Below, piece after piece: positions 28,087 to 36,836 of a stretch of DNA of 64,000 nt (the first letter of the stretch is position 1; every line of letters begins with the position of its first letter). The translations under genes were made by a program, and so were the position numbers. Source of the stretch: Enemella evansiae. Lineage in GTDB: Bacteria; Pseudomonadota; Alphaproteobacteria; Rhodobacterales; Rhodobacteraceae. Location: assembly GCA_017255395.1 (NCBI GenBank), contig JAFKDC010000023.1:42999-106998 (forward strand), written 5' to 3'. The notes below the pieces were generated by a model. The model saw only the letters and a list, made by a program, of their open reading frames with translations, was not told the origin of the DNA and searched no databases.

Positions 28087-29622
28087 ATGCCCAGCATCCG
28101 TTTTACCCGTCGCCAGTCGCTGCTTGGCGGCGCCGCCCTTGGCGTCACGCTCGCCGCGCCGTCGCTGTCGCGCGCCCAGTCGCGCCCCCTGATCACCCAT
28201 GGCGTCATGTCCGGCGACGTCGCCCATGACGGCGCCGTCATCTGGGCCCGCGCCGACCGCGAGGCCAAGATGCTGGTGGAATGGTCCACGACCGAAGCCA
28301 TGACCGACGCGCGCGCCGTCCCGGCGCTGGCGGTCGGCACACCCACCGACTTCAGCGGCAAGCTGGCGCTGGAGGGGCTGCCTTCGGATCAGGACATCTT
28401 CTACCGCGTCACCATGACCGATCTGGCCGACGGCACCGCCTCGGAGCCGGTGCAGGGCCAGTTCCGCACCGCGCCCATGGGCAATCGCGACATCAGCTTC
28501 GTCTGGTCGGGCGATACCGCCGGTCAGGGCTGGGGCATCGACGAGGATCGCGGCGGCATGACCACCTATGGCACCATGCTGCGCCACGCGCCGGACTTCT
28601 TCCTGCACTCGGGCGACACGGTCTATGCCGACGGCCCGCTGAAGGAAGAGGTCGAGCTGGCGGACGGCACGCTCTGGAAGAACGTCATGACCGACGCCAA
28701 GCGCAAGGTTGCCGAGACGCTGGACGAATTCCGCGGCCAGCACCTGTACAACTACATGGACAGCAACGTCCGGGCCTTCAACGCCGCCGTGCCGATGATC
28801 GCCCAGTGGGACGACCACGAGGTCACCAACAACTGGTACCCGAACGAGATGCTGGACGCCGACGACCGCTACACGGTCAAGTCCATGCAGACGCTCTCTG
28901 CCCGTGCCGCCCGTGCCTTTCACGAGATGATGCCGACGCGCCAGTCGCTGGCAGAGCCGATGCGGGTCTATCGCAAGGTCTCTTACGGGCCGCTGCTGGA
29001 TATCTTTGTCATCGACATGCGCACCTACCGTGGCGACAACACCGCCAACACAGAGGCCGAGGGCACGCCCTTCATCGGCCCCGAGCAGCTGGCATGGCTG
29101 AAGCGCGAGATGGTCAATTCGACCGCCACCTGGAAGGTGATCGCCGCCGACATGCCCATCGGCATGATGGTCCGCGACGGCGCCGAGGCGATGGAGAACG
29201 GCGCCAATGGCGACGGCCCGGTGCTGGGCCGCGAGAAGGACATCGCCGCCGTGCTGTCCTTCATCAAGTCGGCGGGCATCCTCAACACCGTCTGGCTGAC
29301 GGCGGACGTGCATTACACCGCCGCACACCACTATTCGCCCGAGCGCGCGCAGTTTCAGGAATTCGAGCCCTTCTGGGAGTTCGTCTCGGGTCCGCTGCAC
29401 GCCGGGACCTTCGGTCCCTCGGACTACGATAACACCTTCGGCCCCGAGGTGCGCTATGCCAAGCACCCGGAAGAGGGTCAGGCCAACCTGCCGCCGTCCG
29501 ACGGGCTGCAGTTCTTCGGCAAGGTGGACATCTCTGCCGACACCGGCGTGATGACCGTGCGCCTGATGGACAGCGCCGACAGCGAACTGTGGTCGGTGGC
29601 GCTAGAGCCCAAGCGGGCATAA
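28087..29622 (+). CDS. phoD: PhoD-family alkaline phosphatase / phosphodiesterase
   Basis: 511 residues with a strong AAGGAGGG site. A Tat signal peptide is visible (TRRQSLLGGAALGVTLAA, twin Arg at the start), fitting export of a folded metalloenzyme. PhoD-type metal-site motifs include SGDTVYADGPL, AQWDDHEVTNNWYPNE, LDIFVIDMRTYRG and WLTADVHYTAAHHYSP. Such enzymes release phosphate from mono- and diesters using Ca and Fe in the periplasm or outside the cell. Transcribed alone. No convincing Pho box was found upstream, though phosphate control would be expected. Confidence 0.92.
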   Translation: MPSIRFTRRQSLLGGAALGVTLAAPSLSRAQSRPLITHGVMSGDVAHDGAVIWARADREAKMLVEWSTTEAMTDARAVPALAVGTPTDFSGKLALEGLPSDQDIFYRVTMTDLADGTASEPVQGQFRTAPMGNRDISFVWSGDTAGQGWGIDEDRGGMTTYGTMLRHAPDFFLHSGDTVYADGPLKEEVELADGTLWKNVMTDAKRKVAETLDEFRGQHLYNYMDSNVRAFNAAVPMIAQWDDHEVTNNWYPNEMLDADDRYTVKSMQTLSARAARAFHEMMPTRQSLAEPMRVYRKVSYGPLLDIFVIDMRTYRGDNTANTEAEGTPFIGPEQLAWLKREMVNSTATWKVIAADMPIGMMVRDGAEAMENGANGDGPVLGREKDIAAVLSFIKSAGILNTVWLTADVHYTAAHHYSPERAQFQEFEPFWEFVSGPLHAGTFGPSDYDNTFGPEVRYAKHPEEGQANLPPSDGLQFFGKVDISADTGVMTVRLMDSADSELWSVALEPKRA

Positions 29623-30118
29623 GGCCGGACACAACAGGATCGCGGGTCGGGCGGCCCGCGATCCATCCATACTGCGGCACGACCAAGTGACGCCGCGCCG
29701 GGCCGTGATCCGGCGATCCTTGCCTTCGGGGTGGCAGTTTATCCCGGCCAAACCCGTGTGACCTCGGTCAGGTCGCGCTTTCGTTTGTCCAATCGCCGCC
29801 CCCGGGACGGGACGGCGATGCACGGCGGCTTCGCCATGTGTCCGCACTGGTGGTGGATCGTGCCCGGAAGGCAATGCGCGGGGCTCCTGTACGGTTTTCA
29901 GCCCCTCGTCCCCTTCAGGCACGCCCGCCCCTTCCCTCCCAAATCCGCCCACCGCAGCGCCATCCCCGCTGCCGCCCCCCGCTCTGTCCCGGAAAATGTC
30001 GCTTTTTTGGGCAATACGACCCGGGTTCTTGTGGACAATCGGTGGATTTGCGGCACCCTTCGGGGATGCACCCCGACAGACGGGCGCACTCCAAGAACGA
30101 GAAAAACAGAGAGGGCAC
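29623..30118. other. Gene-free stretch between phoD and the AGCS symporter gene
   Basis: About 496 bases. A perfect 10-bp hairpin GGATCGCGGG (29637-29646) / CCCGCGATCC (29655-29664) lies 15 bases after the phoD stop and probably ends that transcript, though the T-tract is poor. The rest must hold the symporter promoter. Open frames on both strands look non-coding. Confidence 0.55.
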
Positions 30119-31552
30119 ATGTCTTTCATCGAATCTTTCTTCGGTCTGATCGGAGACCTCACATGGGGATGGGCGCTGATCCCCTTCCTCGTGATCTTCG
30201 GCTGTTTCCTGACCATCGCCACGAATTTCGTTCAGTTCCGATATTTCAAGCGGATGTTTCGCGTCCTGAAGGGCGACAACCAGTCCTCGGACCCGAACAC
30301 CATCTCGGCACGCGAGGCGCTGTTCGTGTCGGTCGGCGGGCGCGTCGGCGGCGGCAATATCGCGGGGGTCGCGGTGGCCATCACGCTTGGCGGTCCGGGC
30401 GCGGTCTTCTGGATGTGGGCCATCGCGCTCGTCGGCATGGCCACCAGCCTTGTCGAATGCACTCTGGCGCAGGCCTACAAACGCCGCCAGCCGGACGGGT
30501 CGTTCCGCGGCGGTCCGGCGCGAATGATCATCCACGGCCTCGGCAAGGATTACAAATGGCTCGCGGTGATCTACGCGATCTGCCTGATCGCCGCCTTCGG
30601 CATCGGTTTTCCGGCGTTTCAGGGCAATACCGTGGCGGGCGCGGCAGAGAACGCCTTTGGCCTGAACCGCTGGATCACCGGCATCGTCCTGACGGCGGGC
30701 ACCGGCTGGATCGTCTTCGGCGGGATGCAACGGATCGCCAAGGCGTCTGACATCATCGTACCGATCATGGCCTTCGGCTACATCGCCATGGCGCTGATCG
30801 TGATCGTGGTGAACATCATCCACGTGCCGGGCGTGCTGATCGACATCGTCTCGAACGCCTTCGGCTTCGAGGAAGCGGTCGGCGGCGGCATGGGCGCGGC
30901 CATCGCGCAGGGCCTGCGCCGCGGGCTGTTCTCGAACGAGGCCGGTCTGGGCTCTGCCCCCAACGTCGCGGCCTCGGCCGACGTGCGGCACCCGGTCAGC
31001 CAGGGCATCACGCAGAGCTTTTCGGTCTTCATCGACACGATCGTCATCTGCACCTGTACCGCGCTGATGATCCTTCTGGGTGACGTCTACGTACCCGGAG
31101 CCGAGATCGACGGCGTGGTGCTGACGCAGGACAGCCTGGCCTCGCACCTTGGCACATGGACCAGCTATTTCCTGACCTTGGCGGTGCTGCTCTTTGCCTT
31201 CTCGTCGATCATCTACAACTACTACCTCGGCGACAACGCCCTGACGGTGCTGACGAAGAACCCGCAGGCCTCGCTGGTCTTCAAGCTGATCCTGATGGCC
31301 ATCGTCTTCGTCGGCGCGGTGGCGCCTGGCGCGACGGCGATCTTCTTCTTCTCGGACCCGATGATGGGCGTGCTGGCGCTGGTCAACCTGCTGGCGCTGA
31401 TGATGCTCTTCCCGATCCTGCGCCGCATCCTGCGCGATTTCGACGAGCAACGGGCGGCGGGCGTACACCGTCCGCGCTTCGACCCGACGAAGTTCCCCGA
31501 CCTCGATCTGGACCACACGGCCTGGGACCACCGCGAGGCGGCGCCCGAGTAA
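30119..31552 (+). CDS. Alanine/glycine:cation symporter (AGCS family)
   Basis: 477 residues from the ATG at 30119, preceded by GAGAGGG. About 10-11 hydrophobic segments. AGCS signatures are GGRVGGGNIAGVAVAITLGG in the first helices, GLFSNEAGLGSAPNVAASAD near residue 270, and SSIIYNYYLGDNA later. It takes up D/L-alanine or glycine with Na+ or H+ across the inner membrane. Transcribed alone with a clear terminator. It adds to the amino-acid uptake and catabolism genes in this window (putA, ilvE, importer operon). Confidence 0.92.
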   Translation: MSFIESFFGLIGDLTWGWALIPFLVIFGCFLTIATNFVQFRYFKRMFRVLKGDNQSSDPNTISAREALFVSVGGRVGGGNIAGVAVAITLGGPGAVFWMWAIALVGMATSLVECTLAQAYKRRQPDGSFRGGPARMIIHGLGKDYKWLAVIYAICLIAAFGIGFPAFQGNTVAGAAENAFGLNRWITGIVLTAGTGWIVFGGMQRIAKASDIIVPIMAFGYIAMALIVIVVNIIHVPGVLIDIVSNAFGFEEAVGGGMGAAIAQGLRRGLFSNEAGLGSAPNVAASADVRHPVSQGITQSFSVFIDTIVICTCTALMILLGDVYVPGAEIDGVVLTQDSLASHLGTWTSYFLTLAVLLFAFSSIIYNYYLGDNALTVLTKNPQASLVFKLILMAIVFVGAVAPGATAIFFFSDPMMGVLALVNLLALMMLFPILRRILRDFDEQRAAGVHRPRFDPTKFPDLDLDHTAWDHREAAPE

Positions 31553-31577
31553 GGCACTGGTTGGATGAAACCGGAGA

Positions 31578-31610
31578 GGGCCGCGCGGATCGCGCGGCCC
31601 TTTTCTGTTC
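31578..31610 (+). terminator. Rho-independent terminator of the AGCS symporter gene
   Basis: GGGCCGCGC (31578-31586) / GCGCGGCCC (31592-31600) with a 5-base loop, then TTTTCTGTTC. It lies 25 bases after the stop. Confidence 0.9.
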
Positions 31611-31657
31611 TGGGTTCCGGTCTGCTGATGTCGCCCGCCTTGCAGCGGGCGACCGGG

Positions 31658-31715
31658 TTGGGGGCTCTGCCCCCGCCGCTGCGCGGCCCCCGAGGTATTG
31701 GAAGACCAAAGAAGC
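31658..31715 (+). repeat. Dispersed 3'-end repeat, copy F
   Basis: GGGGGCTCTGCCCCC hairpin, GC-rich spacer, then CCGAGGTATTGGAAGACC and AAAGAAGC. It follows the symporter terminator on the same strand. The tail is the same as in copies D and G. Confidence 0.75.
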
Positions 31716-31803
31716 AAGGGCGGGGGCAGGTCAGCGCCGGAGCGCGTGATGGATGGCGATCATCAGAAGCGGGCCATGACCCGACCGATGGGGCCGCCCC
31801 CCT

Positions 31804-32301
31804 TCAGCGCCGCGCCAGGTGGTAGCCGCGGCCCTTCAGGCAGCCGATGCCATAGACCGGGCGCGCCTTGCCCTTGTACCATGCTCGGCTTGCGCAGGCG
31901 CGCGGCAGCTTGCCCCGGTAGTTGCGGTCGAGGCAATGGGCCGACAGCGCGTACCGCGATTTGTGGCGGCCACCGACCTGCCGCACGCAGTGACGCGGCA
32001 GCGCTGCGGGCTGCCACCGCTTCTTGACGTGGCCCTTGTACTTGCCGTGGCCCCGTTGGTTACCATGCCACTGGCGCTGGTGGCCATACTGGCGCCGATG
32101 ACCGTACTCGCGTTGATGACCGTACTGGCGATGGTTGACCTCGACCTTGCCGCCCTCAAGGGCCTGACCGAGAAGGTAGAGCGTCGCCGCGGCCCCGACA
32201 GCACGCTTCAGCCCCTCGTTGTCGGCCCGGGCGGGTGCGGCGCTGACGGTTGCGATCAGGGCGCCGACGGCAAGGATCGCGGTGATGAATCTGGCGGACA
32301 T
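31804..32301 (-). CDS. Secreted protein with His/Gln/Tyr/Arg-rich repeats
   Basis: 165 residues from the ATG at 32301, with AAGGAG upstream. Sec signal peptide MSARFITAILAVGALIATVS, cut near ARA. Residues about 56-95 are a basic, His-rich repeat block built on QYGHQR/EYGHRR units, followed by GNQRGHGKYKGH. The C-terminal part is compact and Cys-containing (HCVRQ, AHCLDRNY, RACAS, IGCLKGRGY), giving two likely disulfides. The protein is strongly basic, so it may bind metal, nucleic acid or polysaccharide outside the inner membrane. No named domain is recognised. Confidence 0.75.
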   Translation of the reverse strand: MSARFITAILAVGALIATVSAAPARADNEGLKRAVGAAATLYLLGQALEGGKVEVNHRQYGHQREYGHRRQYGHQRQWHGNQRGHGKYKGHVKKRWQPAALPRHCVRQVGGRHKSRYALSAHCLDRNYRGKLPRACASRAWYKGKARPVYGIGCLKGRGYHLARR

Positions 32302-32477
32302 GGGATTCTCCTTTCGGGTTGGGTGGAGGCGCTCTATCCTTGGGACAGGCGCCCTGCCCCGACAGCCTCGACCCGCCACGCCAATCCGGGCAATATCAGC
32401 CTCCGGCTATTGGATAACCGGCCCCGCACCGCCCTGTTGTTATTGAATTTCCGCTCGTTCACCCACAGTCTGCACGC

Positions 32478-32762
32478 ATGAGACGCTCACTCGCCATCCC
32501 CCTCCTGATCCTGACGCTTGCGGCCCTGCCCGGCGCCGCCGCCGCAGACTGTTTCATCCATTACAAGGCCAAGCGGGACAACCCGCTGAGACTGCACTAC
32601 GGGATCGTGCAGGTTTCCGGCTCTTGCCCCGGCTCCCCGGCCGGGGCCGTCAGTTCGCGGATCTCTTCCGCGGGCTGGTCTCTCCTGAACGTGACAAAGG
32701 TGACGCAGTCGCCGCCCACCGCATCGGAAATCAGCAGTGCCGGATCACACTATTACCGCTAG
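32478..32762 (+). CDS. Small secreted protein of unknown function
   Basis: 94 residues with a signal peptide (MRRSLAIPLLILTLAALPGA, cut after AAA). The mature part starts DCFIHYKAKRDNPLRLHYG and has one Cys pair (DCF, GSCPG). I have seen similar short DCxxxYKAKxDxPLRLHYG proteins among Rhodobacteraceae hypotheticals, from memory only. No clear SD precedes the ATG. Its last 26 bases overlap the next gene in a different frame, so the two are probably expressed together. Confidence 0.65.
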   Translation: MRRSLAIPLLILTLAALPGAAAADCFIHYKAKRDNPLRLHYGIVQVSGSCPGSPAGAVSSRISSAGWSLLNVTKVTQSPPTASEISSAGSHYYR

Positions 32763-33441
32763 CGACAGCCGCCGCTCCGGCGCGCGCATCGTCGCCGCAG
32801 GGATCACCGCCATCGTGCTGATCCTTGCGGTGGCCGGTGCGCTGCTCTTGCTGACCCTGCCCGACGGCAATGCCTTCAACGCGCGGGTCGAACGGATCTT
32901 CGTCGAGAACGACAACCTGCAAAGTCAGGCCGAGGTCGCGCTGCTGGAGATCCTCGCACAATCCGGCACCGCCTTTTCCGACACGCTGGCCAGCTACCGG
33001 GTGGTGATCTTCGTGCTGCTGGTCTTCGCCACCGCGCTTCTGGTGGCCGCGCTGGTCTTTCTGGTGCTGCTGATCTCGCTCAACCGCCGTATGGCGCAGA
33101 TCGAGCGGTCAGGCATCGAGGTCAGTTCGCTGATCATCTCGCGCGAGGAGAACACCGTCTACCTGAACACCATGGGGTTCAAGCTGACGGATGCGATGAT
33201 CGAGACGCTGTCGGTGCTGGCAGAGGCGCGGCTGGACGACGAGATGTTGTCCGGCGCGCAGATCGAATCGATGATCTCTGGCAAGCCCGAGATGGATTGC
33301 GAAGAGGCCGCCGGCGCCACCCGCATCAAACGCCTGCGCGACGGGCTGGGCAACCAGATGGTGTCGGAACTGCTGGTCAAGAACATCGCCCGGCGCGGCT
33401 ATGTGCTGGCCATCGACAAGGGCGTGATCGAGGTGATCTGA
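32737..33441 (+). CDS. Two-helix membrane protein with a winged-helix-like C-terminus
   Basis: 234 residues from a GTG with GGAAA upstream, overlapping the previous gene by 26 bases. Two membrane helices are at about 18-41 and 88-115, with a 45-residue external loop between. By the positive-inside rule both ends are cytoplasmic. Residues about 136-228 resemble an OmpR/ToxR-type winged helix: KLTDAMIETLSVLAEARLDD, then ATRIKRLRDGLGN and NIARRGYVL, like the usual IxRLRxKLG...GxGYxL end. This suggests a membrane-tethered regulator, but DNA binding is unproven. A tRNA on the opposite strand follows. Confidence 0.7.
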   Translation: MPDHTITASDSRRSGARIVAAGITAIVLILAVAGALLLLTLPDGNAFNARVERIFVENDNLQSQAEVALLEILAQSGTAFSDTLASYRVVIFVLLVFATALLVAALVFLVLLISLNRRMAQIERSGIEVSSLIISREENTVYLNTMGFKLTDAMIETLSVLAEARLDDEMLSGAQIESMISGKPEMDCEEAAGATRIKRLRDGLGNQMVSELLVKNIARRGYVLAIDKGVIEVI

Positions 33442-33452
33442 AACGCGAAGGC

Positions 33453-33529
33453 TGGCGATCCCGGCAGGATTCGAACCTGCAACCTGCCCCTTAGGAGGGG
33501 GCTGCTCTATCCAGTTGAGCCACGGGACC
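33453..33529 (-). tRNA. tRNA-Arg (anticodon CCT)
   Basis: 77 bases with encoded CCA. Acceptor GGTCCCG pairs with CGGGATC (one G-U). The anticodon loop CTCCTAA gives anticodon CCT (33495-33493), reading AGG. The T-loop is GGTTCGAATCC. It sits between the winged-helix membrane protein and the LacI-type gene. Confidence 0.97.
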
Positions 33530-33811
33530 GCGCGGGGGCGGTCTTAACCCGGATCGCCGCCGCTGTCATGCCCTGTTCTGCCAGCGCGCCATGCTGCGGC
33601 ACCGGCGCACCACCCACGGCAACAAGCCGCCTGTAAGGCCCCAGCCGCAGGCTGCGGCGAACCGGGCGGCGGGGTCTGCCATTGCCTCGCCGCGCCTGCC
33701 GCCGCTGTGTCCCGCCAGCCCGCGACCTTTTTCCCGACCGCCCCTTGTCATGCGTCTTGGCCTCCTTCTGGGGTTGGAGTAACCTCCGGGCAAACAAGAG
33801 AGGTTCTGCCC

Positions 33812-34837
33812 TTGGCCAGCGACGATCCCCGCCCCCTTACCCTTCGCGATGTCTCCGAGGCTTCGGGTGTGTCCGAGATGACCGTCAGCCGCGTGCTGCG
33901 CAACCGTGGCGACGTCAGCCACTCCACCCGCGAGCGGGTGCTGGAAGCCGCCAAGACCCTTGGCTACGTGCCCAACAAGATCGCGGGCGCGCTGGCCAGC
34001 CAGCGGGTGAACCTTGTCGCGGTGATCATTCCCAGCCTGCGCAACATGGTCTTCCCCGAGGTCATGGCCGGCATCAGCGGCGTGCTGGAAAACACCGACC
34101 TGCAACCGGTCGTGGGCGTCACCGACTACATGCCCGAGAAGGAAGAGCGCGTCCTCTACGAGATGCTGTCGTGGCGGCCCTCGGGTGTGATCGTCGCGGG
34201 GCTGGAACACACAGAGGCCTCGATCGCCATGCTCAAGGCCTCGGGCATCCCGGTGGTCGAGATCATGGACACCGACGGCAAGCCCATCGACTGCGCCGTC
34301 GGCATCAGCCACCGCCGCGCAGGGCGCGAGATGGCGCGCGCGATCCTCAAGCAGGGCTATCAGCGCATCGGCTTCATGGGCACCAAGATGCCGCTCGACC
34401 ACCGCGCGCGGAAGCGGTTCGAGGGCTTCACAGAAGCCTTGGCGAAAGAGGGCGTCGAGATCGTCACGCAGGAGTTCTATTCCGGCGGCTCGGCGCTGGC
34501 CAAGGGCCGCGAGATGACCCGCACCATGCTGGAGCGCGAGCCGGAACTGGATTTCCTCTATTACTCCAATGACATGATCGCGGCGGGCGGATTGATGGAA
34601 CTGCTCGATCAGGGCATCGACATCCCCGGTCAGATCGGCATCGCGGGCTTCAACGGGGTCGAACTGCTCGACGGTCTGCCCCGGCAGGTTGCCACCATGG
34701 ACGCCTGCCGGACCGAAATCGGCACCAAGGCGGCCCAGGTCATCGCCGCGCGGGTCGAGAACCCCGAGGCCGAGATCGAGCGCATCATGGAACTGACACC
34801 CCGGATCAGCTACGGCGACACGCTGAAGCGTCGCTAG
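33812..34837 (+). CDS. LacI-family transcriptional regulator (GntR/gluconate-type)
   Basis: 341 residues from a TTG at 33812, chosen because AGAGAGG lies about 8 bases upstream and no ATG precedes the DNA-binding region. The helix-turn-helix is RDVSEASGVSEMTVSRVLR with the hinge helix KIAGALASQ. The sugar-binding periplasmic-like core runs from about residue 60 (NLVAVIIPSLRNMVFPEV, AVGISHRRAGREMARAI, LYYSNDMIAAGG). It resembles GntR of the gluconate regulon, but no gluconate gene is adjacent, so its target is elsewhere. The YcaQ-type gene starts seven bases after its stop. Confidence 0.85.
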   Translation: MASDDPRPLTLRDVSEASGVSEMTVSRVLRNRGDVSHSTRERVLEAAKTLGYVPNKIAGALASQRVNLVAVIIPSLRNMVFPEVMAGISGVLENTDLQPVVGVTDYMPEKEERVLYEMLSWRPSGVIVAGLEHTEASIAMLKASGIPVVEIMDTDGKPIDCAVGISHRRAGREMARAILKQGYQRIGFMGTKMPLDHRARKRFEGFTEALAKEGVEIVTQEFYSGGSALAKGREMTRTMLEREPELDFLYYSNDMIAAGGLMELLDQGIDIPGQIGIAGFNGVELLDGLPRQVATMDACRTEIGTKAAQVIAARVENPEAEIERIMELTPRISYGDTLKRR

Positions 34838-34844
34838 GACGCCC

Positions 34845-36044
34845 GTGGTACGGCTGCCAAACGACGCCGCGCGGCGGCTGTTCCTGCACCGGCACCTGCT
34901 GGCAGAGGCGCCCGCCGGTCCCGGCAAGGGCGCCGACCTGCACGACCTGATCACGCGTCTGGGCTTCGTCCAGCTGGACAGCGTGCGCACGGTCGAGCGC
35001 GCGCATCACATGATCCTTTTCGCGCGGCGTCCGGCCTACCGCCCGCGCCACCTTGGGCCCCTGATGGAGCGCGACCGGCTGCTCTTCGAGCACTGGACCC
35101 ACGACGCGGCGCTGATTCCCATGGCGTTCTACCCGCACTGGCGCCTGCGCTTCGCCCGCGACCGCGCGCGGCTGGAAAGCCGCTGGGAACGGCAGCGCCC
35201 GGCCGGCTTTTCCGAGCAGGTGGCGCAGGTCATGCAACAGGTCCGCGAGACCGGCGCCTGTTCCTCCTCTGACGTGGGCGAAGGCGAGGAGCGCTCCAAG
35301 GGTGGCTGGTGGGAATGGCATCCCTCCAAGACCGCGCTGGAATACCTCTGGCGGTCCGGCGACCTTGCGGTCTGCCACCGCGAGGCCTTTCGCAAGAACT
35401 ACGACCTGACAGAGCGGGTGATCCCGCCCGAGGCGCGCGCATGGCTGCCGACCGAGGCCGAGAGCATCGACTGGCTCTGCCGCGCGGCGCTGGACCGGCT
35501 GGGCTTCGCCACCTCGGGCGAACTGGCGGCCTTCTGGGCCACGGTCACGCCAGCCGAGGCCCGTGGCTGGGTCGAGGCGGCCCTCGCCCGCGGCGAGGTC
35601 GAACCGGTTGAGGTCATGGGGCTGGACGGCAAGCCGCGCCGCTCGGTGGCCTTCCCGGGCGTAGTCGAGGCGGCGCAGGCGGCGCCGGAGCCGACCAAAC
35701 GCCTGCGCGTGCTCAGCCCCTTCGACCCGGCCCTGCGCGACCGCAACCGGGCGGAGCGGCTGTTCGGATTCCACTACCGGATCGAGATCTTCGTGCCCGC
35801 CGCCCAACGCCGCTACGGCTACTACGTCTTCCCGCTGCTGGAAGGCGCGCGGCTGGTGGGCCGCGTCGACATGGCCGCCGACCGCGCGACGGGCACGCTG
35901 GTCGTCAGCGCCCTCTGGCCAGAGGCCGGGCTGCGCTGGGGCGAGGGTCGCCAGTCACGGCTGGAGGCAGAGCTAACGCGCGTGGCGCGGTTCGCGGGAC
36001 TGAAAAGCGTGCGGTTCGAAGACGGGTGGCTGCGCCCGGACTGA
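34845..36044 (+). CDS. YcaQ/AlkX-type DNA glycosylase (HTH_42 family)
   Basis: 399 residues from a GTG with AGGA upstream. It belongs to the HTH_42/YcaQ family, which unhooks DNA interstrand crosslinks and alkylated bases. The N-terminal winged-helix region contains the catalytic-type motif QLDSV (GFVQLDSVRTVERAHHMIL). HWTHDAALIPM and, near the C-terminus, YGYYVFPLLEGARLVGRVDM and LSPFDPALRDRNRAERLF are conserved family segments. It has the usual length of about 400. It follows the LacI-type gene by seven bases and is convergent with cmk. Confidence 0.85.
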   Translation: MVRLPNDAARRLFLHRHLLAEAPAGPGKGADLHDLITRLGFVQLDSVRTVERAHHMILFARRPAYRPRHLGPLMERDRLLFEHWTHDAALIPMAFYPHWRLRFARDRARLESRWERQRPAGFSEQVAQVMQQVRETGACSSSDVGEGEERSKGGWWEWHPSKTALEYLWRSGDLAVCHREAFRKNYDLTERVIPPEARAWLPTEAESIDWLCRAALDRLGFATSGELAAFWATVTPAEARGWVEAALARGEVEPVEVMGLDGKPRRSVAFPGVVEAAQAAPEPTKRLRVLSPFDPALRDRNRAERLFGFHYRIEIFVPAAQRRYGYYVFPLLEGARLVGRVDMAADRATGTLVVSALWPEAGLRWGEGRQSRLEAELTRVARFAGLKSVRFEDGWLRPD

Positions 36045-36127
36045 GCGCCGGGGCGAAACCGGGACGATGCCCGGCCCGCGTGCCGTCGTGCCAAGGGAGC
36101 AGCAGGTCGCAGGCCCACCCTGCTGCG

Positions 36128-36745
36128 TCAGCCCGCCCGACCGCCGCGCTGTTCGACCTCGGCCACGGCCCGGGCCACCGCCGCCTCGATGCTTAGCGCA
36201 GTGGTGTCGATCTCCACCGCGTCCTCTGCCGCGCGCAGCGGCGCGTCGGTGCGGCCCATGTCGCGCTCGTCCCGCGCCCGGACGTCCGCCAGCACGGCGG
36301 CGAGATCCGTCTCGACCCCCTTGTCGCGCAATTCGGCAAAGCGCCGCTCGGCGCGGATCTCGGGCGAGGCGGTGACGAAGAGCTTGGCCTCGGCCTCGGG
36401 GCAGATCACCGTGCCGATGTCGCGCCCGTCCAGCACCGCGCCACCCGCGCGCCGCGCAAAGGCGCGCTGGAAGTCCACCAGCGCCGCGCGCACCTCGGGG
36501 ATCACCGCCACCTTCGACGCCGCCTCTGCCACGGCGGGCAGCCGCAGCGCGTCATTCTCCAGCGCGCCGGCCTGCAGGGCGCGGGCCGCTGCAATGGGCT
36601 CTTCGCCCTCCAGCAGGCGCGCGCCCACGGCCCGGTAGAGAAGCCCGGTATCCAGATGCGCAAAACGGAAATGCGCCGCCAGCGCGCGGCTGATCGTGCC
36701 CTTGCCCGAGGCCGCCGGCCCGTCGATGGCGATGGTAAAGCTCAT
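36128..36745 (-). CDS. cmk: Cytidylate kinase
   Basis: 205 residues from the ATG at 36745 ([17 protein letters not shown]). It phosphorylates CMP and dCMP using ATP. The P-loop is GPAASGKG, the substrate region includes [12 protein letters not shown], and [20 protein letters not shown] and [13 protein letters not shown] are typical CMK motifs. It lies 91 bases downstream of aroA on the same strand, the common aroA-cmk arrangement. The usual next gene rpsA is absent here; the neighbour is the convergent YcaQ-type gene. Confidence 0.95.
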   Translation of the reverse strand: MSFTIAIDGPAASGKGTISRALAAHFRFAHLDTGLLYRAVGARLLEGEEPIAAARALQAGALENDALRLPAVAEAASKVAVIPEVRAALVDFQRAFARRAGGAVLDGRDIGTVICPEAEAKLFVTASPEIRAERRFAELRDKGVETDLAAVLADVRARDERDMGRTDAPLRAAEDAVEIDTTALSIEAAVARAVAEVEQRGGRAG

Positions 36746-36836
36746 GCGTCCTGCTCTCCTGCTTTGTCCGGCGCGCGGCCCGGCCCCAGCATGCACCGCA
36801 GGCGTCGGGGCACAAGGCCCCGGGCGGTGCCCCTGC

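Noticed and set aside
29731..30118. Open frame upstream of the AGCS symporter
   Set aside because: It runs out of frame into the symporter gene, uses unusual codons and has no recognisable domain. It is treated as non-coding leader DNA.
33507..33797. Small minus-strand open frame between the tRNA-Arg and LacI-type genes
   Set aside because: It overlaps the tRNA, is Arg-rich low-complexity sequence, and has no ribosome-binding site.
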